Shown: positions 30,114-34,973 of the stretch, piece after piece | Layout of the letters: every line of letters begins with the position of its first letter | How positions within the stretch are numbered: the stretch's first letter is position 1 | IMG/VR virus record: IMGVR_UViG_3300041409_000338 | Coordinates: 1 to 34,973 of that record | Origin: a virus | Length of the DNA stretch: 34,973 bases | Strand: one strand, 5' to 3' | The notes under the pieces: model-generated | What the model saw: only the letters and a program-made list of their open reading frames with translations | Told to the model about the DNA's origin: nothing | Database searches by the model: none | Made by a program: the position numbers and the translations under genes

Positions 30114-30650
30114 ATGGATAAGTCAAAAAGTAAATATCATACTGATGCAGAGTTAACTATATTATTGCATGCAGTGCATGAATATCAATCTGATAAAAAT
30201 ATTACTATGGAAGAGGTGTCTGTTAGGCATAATATTGATTTAACGACTCTTAGGAACTTTAGAGCAACTTTCCGTCTTAATATAAAAAAGCATGAAAACT
30301 ATAAAAATCTTAATGAAGACAGAATAAAACAGGGTAAATCTATTAGCGAATATTCTAAAGAATACAATCTCAGTCGTTCTCGGTTAGCAAGGGTGAGTCA
30401 CCATTTGACTCTCATCGAAAGGATAAAAAAAATCACTTCAATATCTATGAATAAAACAGAAGACACCTCTAAAGAGCTTAAATTTATATCTATATCATCC
30501 ACTGATTCAATACCAAAAACAGAATCTCCACCACCCAAAGAACCCTCTAAAATTCAAATGACATTGGAGTCAGGAATTATGATTATTATTCCCTCCTATG
30601 TTGATAAGGATGAGGTCATGAAGATTATAAATTTATTAAGGGAGATGTAA
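30114..30650 (+). CDS. IS66 TnpA-like DNA-binding protein
   Basis: 178 aa. Two helix-turn-helix-like segments: residues ~27-55 (TMEEVSVRHNIDLTTLRNF) and ~73-100 (GKSISEYSKEYNLSRSRLAR). After a Ser/Pro-rich linker, the C-terminal 32 residues (IQMTLESGIMIIIPSYVD, then EVMKIINLL) match the characteristic strand-and-helix end of IS66 TnpA (OrfA) proteins. Overlaps the TnpB-like gene by one base (TAATG), as in IS66 elements. Longer than usual TnpA because of the duplicated HTH and linker. No TnpC and no terminal inverted repeats are present, so it is probably a domesticated pair rather than an insertion element. Confidence 0.72.
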   Translation: MDKSKSKYHTDAELTILLHAVHEYQSDKNITMEEVSVRHNIDLTTLRNFRATFRLNIKKHENYKNLNEDRIKQGKSISEYSKEYNLSRSRLARVSHHLTLIERIKKITSISMNKTEDTSKELKFISISSTDSIPKTESPPPKEPSKIQMTLESGIMIIIPSYVDKDEVMKIINLLREM

Positions 30651-30967
30651 TGCTAATACCTTACGAAAACAAAAAAATACTTATTGCTTCCGAGCCGGTC
30701 GATTTTAGATTGTCAATTGATGGGCTATCAAGTTTCATACAAAACAAAACTTCAAATCATTTGTACGACGGGAGTATTTATGTATTTTACAATAAACATA
30801 GAAACAAAATAAAATGTTTATTTTGGGATAGAAACGGGTTTGTTTTATATTACAAAAGATTAGACCAATGTACATTTAAAGTTAAAAAAATGTTAAATGC
30901 GATTGAACACATTACATCATCAGATCTTGAAGTATTGCTATCAGGGTTTGATAGGCAAAATATATAG
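30650..30967 (+). CDS. IS66 TnpB-like (IS66 Orf2) protein
   Basis: 105 aa, the normal TnpB length. It carries the family core: D18-F-R20-x3-D24-G-L, then IYVFYNKHRNKIKCLFWDR (43-61) and NGFVLYYKRL, and the ending LEVLLSGFD. TnpB of IS66 is needed for transposition with TnpA and TnpC but its chemistry is unknown. Coupled to the TnpA-like gene. The protein keeps every conserved block although the element around it is gone, arguing for a retained, different function in the phage. Confidence 0.85.
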   Translation: MLIPYENKKILIASEPVDFRLSIDGLSSFIQNKTSNHLYDGSIYVFYNKHRNKIKCLFWDRNGFVLYYKRLDQCTFKVKKMLNAIEHITSSDLEVLLSGFDRQNI

Positions 30968-30983
30968 AAGCGAGGAAGGCAAA

Positions 30984-31163
30984 ATGGATAATGACTTTGA
31001 TAAGCAAAAAAAATCTATAGCAGAGGCAATACAAAATCTTAAGCGATTAAATAAAGAGCTTGGAAAGCATTTAGAAGATTCTATAACATTTAATGAAATT
31101 AATAATACATTTAGCTATCGACCAGAAAAACGTTATGAGTCTTCAGAAAAAGAAAAGAAATAA
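30984..31163 (+). CDS. Small coiled-coil protein after the IS66-like pair
   Basis: 59 aa from ATG 30984 (MDNDFDKQKKSIAEAIQNL), which has GAGGAAGG before it; the longer frame starting inside the TnpB-like gene is rejected. Residues ~5-35 are coiled coil, the C-terminus is charged (EKRYESSEKEKK). It sits where IS66 would have tnpC, but it is unrelated in size and composition. Likely part of the same transcription unit. Confidence 0.6.
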   Translation: MDNDFDKQKKSIAEAIQNLKRLNKELGKHLEDSITFNEINNTFSYRPEKRYESSEKEKK

Positions 31164-31319
31164 GTGGAAAATGGCTGTGCAAAAGTGTTATTTACAGGCA
31201 AAGTTTGCGTACCCGGAATTCTTTCAGACATAGAAAAAGACTTAGATGTATGTGAAAATTCAGATTGGAATAAAATGTTTCGTATCGACTGGAAAATCTT
31301 TCAGGATGACTTGCTATAG
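31164..31319 (+). CDS. Short protein with GTG start
   Basis: 51 aa ORF beginning at a GTG placed directly after the upstream stop (TAAGTG), reading MENGCAKVLFTGKVCVPGIL and continuing to NKMFRIDWKIFQDDLL. Amino-acid composition is protein-like and the reading frame fills a gap of 195 bases in an otherwise closely packed operon. No domain recognised; weak ribosome site. Confidence 0.48.
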   Translation: MENGCAKVLFTGKVCVPGILSDIEKDLDVCENSDWNKMFRIDWKIFQDDLL

Positions 31320-31357
31320 CCATAATTAAAATATAATTTTCAAGGAAAGATTCTTAT

Positions 31358-31561
31358 ATGCTTAACCACGCAAAAATTAGATTACATGAAGAGAAATTTA
31401 GATGGGCCAATGGAATTTGGGATGAATTTAATTTAAAAATAGAGGGATTATGCGAGCACGAATATAAAAAGACCCCTTCAAAATTAGGCATGTATTTTCT
31501 CATAACGTGCCAAAAATGCAATTCAGCATATAGAGAGGAATTACATAATGATAATAAGTGA
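31358..31561 (+). CDS. Small zinc-ribbon-like protein
   Basis: 67 aa. GLCEHEYKKTPSK ... ITCQKCNSAYREE supplies C-x-H and CxxC ligands for one zinc ion, as in the two proteins at 15-699. Helical N-terminus. Overlaps the next gene by 14 bases. Function unknown; such small knuckle proteins often modulate host factors. Confidence 0.66.
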   Translation: MLNHAKIRLHEEKFRWANGIWDEFNLKIEGLCEHEYKKTPSKLGMYFLITCQKCNSAYREELHNDNK

Positions 31562-31739
31562 AAAACAAATACTTACATTAATAACAATAGCACAGCTACA
31601 CCTTAAGTTTTTGGGCGAGGTTATGCGAGATCAAATAATAGAACTTTCTGAGCCAGCAAAAAATAATGTAAGTGATATCACTGATTTGTTAAATGAAATA
31701 ACAGAGCAGCAATCAAAAGAATTGAAAGTTATTGAGTGA
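31548..31739 (+). CDS. Small helical hypothetical protein
   Basis: 63 aa, fully helical, starting MIISEKQILTLITIAQLHLK and ending in an acidic helix (ITEQQSKELKVIE). Coupled to the zinc-ribbon gene by overlap. The first half is hydrophobic but too polar for a clear membrane segment. Not recognised. Confidence 0.58.
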   Translation: MIISEKQILTLITIAQLHLKFLGEVMRDQIIELSEPAKNNVSDITDLLNEITEQQSKELKVIE

Positions 31740-31792
31740 TTAATAAATTACAATTACATCAGAAAAATAAAAAATAACCAGGGGAATTATTT

Positions 31793-32104
31793 ATGGCAAG
31801 GATAGATGTAAAAACATTAGTTTTGGCTTTTGAAAAAAGAATATCGGAGCTAGAAAAAAACCCGCCAGATAAAATATCTACTGGTGTCATAATTAATTTG
31901 CTAGAAAATGGCATTGAAGAATGTATAAGAGAACATTTTATATTTTTAGTAAAGAACGAACTTGAAGGGCTTATAAAAAAAGAATTTATGGTTATGAAAA
32001 GTGAATTCATTGTAACAACACTAGAAAATATCTTTCATGATGAAGAATTTAGAGAAAATTTAGAAAATTCCATTAAAAAAAGACTTATCGGTTGTATGAT
32101 GTAG
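31793..32104 (+). CDS. Helical hypothetical protein
   Basis: 103 aa, helical and charged (LAFEKRISELEKNPPDK, ENSIKKRLIGCMM). Ribosome site AGGGG before the ATG. No recognisable domain, and no membrane segment or signal. Early-operon position suggests a host-interaction or regulatory protein; nothing in the sequence supports a specific role. Confidence 0.58.
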   Translation: MARIDVKTLVLAFEKRISELEKNPPDKISTGVIINLLENGIEECIREHFIFLVKNELEGLIKKEFMVMKSEFIVTTLENIFHDEEFRENLENSIKKRLIGCMM

Positions 32105-32110
32105 ATAAAA

Positions 32111-32344
32111 ATGAAAGAAATATCACAAATGCGCTTGGGTGTTTTGCGAGAAATAAAAAATATTAGACGTTTTTTTGACGTTATGGAACATAGTGTAAAA
32201 GGACGAAATCCAGATGCAATCAATAAATCCTATATGTTTTTAATGAATTTACTTTATCAAATGGAAAAGGGATGTCTGAATCCAGATAATATTGATATTG
32301 ATGTAGAATTAGCTAAAGAATTGTATTCAAAACCATTCTCCTGA
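32111..32344 (+). CDS. Small helical hypothetical protein
   Basis: 77 aa, starting MKEISQMRLGVLREIKNIRR, helical throughout, with a short acidic DNIDIDVELAKEL segment. Starts 6 bases after the previous stop. Not recognised. Confidence 0.56.
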   Translation: MKEISQMRLGVLREIKNIRRFFDVMEHSVKGRNPDAINKSYMFLMNLLYQMEKGCLNPDNIDIDVELAKELYSKPFS

Positions 32345-32400
32345 CATTTAGAATATGGTATGTATATGCAACCTATTAAACCTTTGTCACGGATGAGATA

Positions 32401-32625
32401 ATGGGAAAATTAAACGATTGGATTGATGAAGAATTACGCGAAATAAGTCTTAAGTTGCCTACACTGGTTCATAACGATCCGTCTAGTTTTTCTTGCGGAT
32501 ATAATGCTGGATATAAAGGTGCTCTATTAGATTTAGGAAAATTTATGGACTCTATTATAGATAATATGGAAGATTACCCTCTTGATTATGATAAAATATA
32601 TAAGACCGCATGGGATTTAGATTAA
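32401..32625 (+). CDS. Small acidic hypothetical protein
   Basis: 74 aa, very acidic (DDWIDEEL-like, NMEDYPLDYDKIYKT), with SSFSCGYNAGYKGALLDLG in the middle, a pattern often seen in short phage proteins of unknown function. No domain known. Acidic charge could mimic DNA. Own start 56 bases after the previous gene. Confidence 0.58.
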   Translation: MGKLNDWIDEELREISLKLPTLVHNDPSSFSCGYNAGYKGALLDLGKFMDSIIDNMEDYPLDYDKIYKTAWDLD

Positions 32626-32636
32626 AAATATTTCTA

Positions 32637-32664
32637 TTGATTTATTAAGTATTTATGATATAAA
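32637..32664 (+). promoter_or_regulatory. Extended -10 promoter for the regulator/DUF6378 genes
   Basis: TTGATT (32637-32642), 16-base spacer, TATAAA (32659-32664) with TGA directly before it (extended -10). It starts a separate transcript of the last two + genes within the 107-base gap after 32625. Confidence 0.55.
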
Positions 32665-32732
32665 ATATTTTTGAATTTTTCATGATTCCTTGATGCAACC
32701 TTTCTAAGAGGTATTCCGCTGTCAGCCCTACG

Positions 32733-33062
32733 GTGCATAAAATGGGCATAATTTTTCAATGTGAACTCATGCATATCAAAAGAATCATTCAGTGGGAAGA
32801 CCCTCTCACGCACTTCAGAAACATAGAAATATCCTTAGCCGTTTCCTCCGGAAAAAACTTCACGGAAGTAGGTAAGGTATTTGATTTAACTTCAGCGCGT
32901 ATTGGTCAAATATACAATAAGTTAATCCAACATCTTTCTCAAGAGCTTTCCATTAAATTCCTAGAAAAAGAATCCAGCAGAATCCAGGCTATCAAAAAAT
33001 ATAAAAAAAGCTATTTAGCATGGGTAAGCCTTCATAAGCCCTATTATAGAAAGATCATTTAA
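32733..33062 (+). CDS. Sigma-70 region 4-like helix-turn-helix protein
   Basis: 109 aa from GTG 32733, 106 aa from ATG 32742, or 97 aa from ATG 32769 (MHIKRIIQWEDPLTHFRN); no start has a clear ribosome site. Residues ~40-68 (FTEVGKVFDLTSARIGQIYN) resemble sigma-70 region 4.2, with the V-G-K-F ... R-I-x-Q-I pattern that binds -35 DNA. C-terminal helix is very basic (SRIQAIKKYKKSYLAW). It could act as a late-gene activator, in the place where lambdoid phages have Q, or as a small sigma mimic. Too short to be a full sigma factor. Confidence 0.62.
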   Translation: MHKMGIIFQCELMHIKRIIQWEDPLTHFRNIEISLAVSSGKNFTEVGKVFDLTSARIGQIYNKLIQHLSQELSIKFLEKESSRIQAIKKYKKSYLAWVSLHKPYYRKII

Positions 33063-33072
33063 GGAACAATCA

Positions 33073-33336
33073 ATGAGCATCACGGATGAGGCTAAAGAAA
33101 TTGTCTTAGGAGCGCGACGACAAGACTACGGCGACATACAGGAATCTTTTCAGCGTATCGCGGGTATGTGGTCTGCCTACCTCGATAAGCATATTGATAG
33201 TTTAGACGTAGCAAAAATGATGATACTTTTGAAAGTCTCCCGCGCCAAGAATAACAATCACCGAGATTCATTTGTAGATATAGTTGGATATGTAGAATGT
33301 GCCGAGCAATTGATGAATTCGAATGAATACGTCTAG
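33073..33336 (+). CDS. DUF6378 family phage protein
   Basis: 87 aa. EILGARRQDYGDI-like opening (VLGARRQDYGDIQESFQRI), W-x-AYL, then VAKMMILLKVSRAKNNNHRD and FVDIVGYVECAEQ match the all-helical DUF6378 proteins common in phages, which resemble MazG-type nucleotide pyrophosphohydrolases in outline (RxxDYG and DxxGY motifs). Enzymatic activity is unproven. AAGGA ribosome site. Ends inside the terminator stem. Confidence 0.82.
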   Translation: MSITDEAKEIVLGARRQDYGDIQESFQRIAGMWSAYLDKHIDSLDVAKMMILLKVSRAKNNNHRDSFVDIVGYVECAEQLMNSNEYV

Positions 33337-33366
33337 ATGAAATAAATAATAATATCATCTAGACGT
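33329..33366. terminator. Perfect 12-bp hairpin between the early operon and the moron pair
   Basis: ACGTCTAGATGA (33329-33340) and TCATCTAGACGT (33355-33366) are exact reverse complements with a 14-base AT-only loop. It contains the stop codon of the DUF6378 gene and lies 12 bases before the 3' end of the convergent secreted-protein gene. Bidirectional terminator is the simplest role; no long T-run, so efficiency is unclear. Confidence 0.6.
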
Positions 33367-33378
33367 TAATCTTAAAAA

Positions 33379-34170
33379 TTAAGCTTTATCAGCATTTATA
33401 GCCATATTAATAGTCTTTTCCATAATTTTATGGTCGAATTTTAAATCAGCACATTCCATAACCCGAAAATATTCATCATCAAACCATCTAACTACATATA
33501 TATAGCCTGACGCATCATTTCCCTCTGCAAATAGAGTAGTAATTTTTTTATTTACTAAATAAGTGGCTACATCTTCAGAAATATTGCTGGCAGCATGCGT
33601 TAATTTAATTGCATTAACAGTATATGCACAAACCGATTGATCGTTTTTAAAAAACTCAATTCCTTGTGTCCATCCCTCTTTCTTGTTATAACTTTCTTCT
33701 TTATGAACGTAATTTCCTATAGGAGCATACCCATAAATTTCTTCTGCGTCTGATGCAGTAGCCGAAGGCATTTCAAAAGCAAACTCAATCATTTCAGGAG
33801 AGCGACGCATATGCGTACTAGTCACATCATTATTCCCAGCAAACTTATTATAATGACCATCCAAAGTATTAGGCAATGCTATTAAAAACTGTGCCCTGGT
33901 ACTAAAACTTTTAACGAACCCATTTTGTTTAAGCTCAGCAGCCATTAGATCTTGTTTGGCTCTTAAAGGCGTTGCCATTTTAAAATGAGATTTTGGAACA
34001 ACTACGGCTCCCCCGTCCGGCAAAGGAAGACTCTCTTGTGCAAGCCCTGGAAAAGAACGAGCTAAATCTTTTTTAGCTTGAGCCATAAATAATTTATTTT
34101 CTTCCGCAGTCATAGAATATGCATTAACACATAAAAATCCTAACAAGCTTAATATTAATTTATTTTTCAT
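33379..34170 (-). CDS. Secreted protein of unknown function, probable moron
   Basis: 263 aa. MKNKLILSLLGFLCVNAYS is a good signal peptide, with likely cleavage at A-Y-S/M. The mature part is mixed alpha/beta, with HFKMATPLRAKQDL near residue 62 and two Cys at about residues 180 and 237 that could form a disulfide. No domain recognised. Second gene of a leftward pair; AAGGA ribosome site. It sits opposite to all nearby phage genes between two operons, the classic moron arrangement, so it may alter the host envelope or virulence, as inference. Confidence 0.7.
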   Translation of the reverse strand: MKNKLILSLLGFLCVNAYSMTAEENKLFMAQAKKDLARSFPGLAQESLPLPDGGAVVVPKSHFKMATPLRAKQDLMAAELKQNGFVKSFSTRAQFLIALPNTLDGHYNKFAGNNDVTSTHMRRSPEMIEFAFEMPSATASDAEEIYGYAPIGNYVHKEESYNKKEGWTQGIEFFKNDQSVCAYTVNAIKLTHAASNISEDVATYLVNKKITTLFAEGNDASGYIYVVRWFDDEYFRVMECADLKFDHKIMEKTINMAINADKA

Positions 34171-34191
34171 TATATTTCCTTAAATAAAATT

Positions 34192-34635
34192 TCAATCCCA
34201 CCAACCATCATAAATATTACAATTATCAGCACTTGTGTTTACATCTAAGGTTTCCACGCCAAATGGGTAGTAATAATGGAATCCTGCTACTCTATAATCC
34301 CCATAAGGCGGAGATTCACCCCAATGCACGGCAGCTGCACGCCAGGTGTATACCATTTGAGTATCTTCGGTGTGATGATAAGAATGATTGCTTTTGTGTG
34401 GGTAATGTATGCTTATAACACGCCACCAATAGGAGTTGGACTTATCCCAGGTAATGGATTCGTTGTTATAGCAATTGGCTCGACTATGCGCTGTAGGGCC
34501 ATATAGTCCAGCATGTGAATTTTGTGACATTGAGCATAAAGGAATAGCTAAAACAAAACACAAAGCTTGCATGCTCATATATTTTGTATGTAGTTTTAAT
34601 GTATATTTATTATCTTTTTTGTTTTTATTAAACAT
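34192..34635 (-). CDS. Small secreted protein, probable moron
   Basis: 147 aa. A long basic start (MFNKNKKDNKYTLKLHTKYM) precedes a hydrophobic segment and a likely cut at SHA-GLYG. The mature ~104 residues are Trp/Tyr/His-rich (SYWWRVISIHYPHKSNHSYH), with two Cys (SRANCYNNES and DNCNIYDGW) possibly forming a disulfide. No family recognised. First gene of the leftward pair, 21 bases before the second. AAGGA site. Exported small protein of a moron cassette; may act in the periplasm or outside. Confidence 0.68.
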   Translation of the reverse strand: MFNKNKKDNKYTLKLHTKYMSMQALCFVLAIPLCSMSQNSHAGLYGPTAHSRANCYNNESITWDKSNSYWWRVISIHYPHKSNHSYHHTEDTQMVYTWRAAAVHWGESPPYGDYRVAGFHYYYPFGVETLDVNTSADNCNIYDGWWD

Positions 34636-34775
34636 CCTAATTTCCTTTTCCGTTTAATTAAGATTTGCTTAATAGTATTAAATTGCTTTCTTATTACAAC
34701 ATATTCCATTCTTACAACTTTCTATTCCATAAAAAATAACATAATATTTATCGCAAAAACCATTAATACAAATAC

Positions 34776-34803
34776 GTGACATATTTCATACAAGTGGGAT
34801 AAT
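34776..34803 (+). promoter_or_regulatory. Promoter for the right-end/left-end operon
   Basis: GTGACA (34776-34781), 16-base spacer, GATAAT (34798-34803), each five of six to consensus. It would transcribe the gene at 34856 and, if the ends join, the genes at 15 and 487. The rest of the 34636-34855 gap shows no gene and no clear leftward promoter. Confidence 0.45.
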
Positions 34804-34855
34804 AAAATTATTTTTGTTCTTGGTCTATGTTTTTTTATGAAATGGAAACAAACTT

Positions 34856-34973
34856 ATGAAATTTGAGGAAATATTACCCCATCTGAGAGAAGTAGTATCA
34901 GACTTCAGGAAGTTTCCACCTGGAAAATTGCGGGTGCAGATAAATAATTTAGATGATGATATGGAAAACATTT
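34856..34973 (+). CDS. Small gene running off the right end
   Basis: 39 residues are visible, MKFEEILPHLREVVSDFRKF and on to DDDMENI, then the window ends after one base of the next codon. If the first bases of the window (CATAA) follow, the protein ends ENIS-stop at 40 aa and stops nine bases before the next ATG at 15. The N-terminus resembles the opening of small phage proteins that begin with a FEEILPHL helix, but no family is claimed. Confidence 0.5.
   Translation, partial: MKFEEILPHLREVVSDFRKFPPGKLRVQINNLDDDMENI

Noticed and set aside
30114-30967. An intact IS66 insertion sequence
   Set aside because: No tnpC, no terminal inverted repeats or target duplication seen, and genes are embedded in the operon in frame with close spacing.
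1-34973. CRISPR array or tRNA genes
   Set aside because: No regular repeat-spacer pattern beyond the iteron-like repeats and no cloverleaf-like sequence was seen by eye; a tRNAscan and CRISPR search would settle it.

Overview
The window reads as the genome of a P22-like podovirus (short-tailed, headful-type morphogenesis genes) with low GC, strong AAGGA-type ribosome binding sites and tightly packed overlapping genes. Nothing in it looks like a bacterial chromosome. The host is probably a low-GC gammaproteobacterium; this is inferred from the P22-type head genes, the Shine-Dalgarno sequences and two secreted cargo proteins, and no host gene is present to prove it. The two ends may be adjacent on a circular map: the ORF running off the right end would close with a serine and a stop codon in the first five bases of the left end, nine bases before the next gene. 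The molecule is therefore plausibly a complete, circularly permuted genome of about 35 kb. No integrase, ParA/ParB or relaxase was recognised.

Layout. (1) 0-0.7 kb, + strand: two paralogous small zinc-binding phage proteins, probably continuing an operon that starts at the right end. (2) 0.9-9.7 kb, - strand: VRR-NUC nuclease, GH24 endolysin, a DUF1353 protein with a lipoprotein-like signal, then tail fibre and appendage genes, including an 888-residue protein with a large internal duplication. (3) 9.7-10.8 kb: a non-structural island in the position that immI (mnt/arc/ant) occupies in P22. It holds a winged-helix regulator, repeats in its 5' leader, mutually exclusive hairpins with a possible leader peptide, and a + strand promoter with a micro-ORF. 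(4) 10.8-24.1 kb, - strand: the P22-order morphogenesis block (read 5' to 3': terS, small ORF, terL, portal, scaffold, coat, small ORF, gp4-like, gp10-like, small ORF, and three ejection proteins). The coat gene has its own predicted promoter and terminator. (5) 24.2-25.9 kb: DnaA-box cluster, two small + genes, a cold-shock protein and a replication-initiator-like protein. (6) 26-27.5 kb: control region with two P22-Cro-like repressors on the - strand around a helix-turn-helix/coiled-coil protein. (7) 27.4-33.3 kb, + strand: early operon with a good sigma70-type promoter, a C4-RNA-like structured leader, a Sak4-like/DUF669 recombination pair, an IS66 TnpA-like/TnpB-like pair without TnpC, many small unknown genes, a sigma-region-4-like regulator and a DUF6378 protein. 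(8) 33.4-34.6 kb, - strand: two signal-peptide proteins, bounded on their downstream side by a perfect hairpin, that look like moron (host-modifying cargo) genes.

How it works together (inference): Cro-like repressors and the structured leader set the early + strand programme, which supplies recombination and small host-takeover proteins. The initiator-like gene and DnaA boxes point to replication near 24-26 kb. Leftward late transcription then makes packaging, head, ejection, tail and lysis proteins. The most unusual parts are the domesticated IS66-like pair, the immI-position island with its leader RNA, the C4-like leader and the secreted moron pair.
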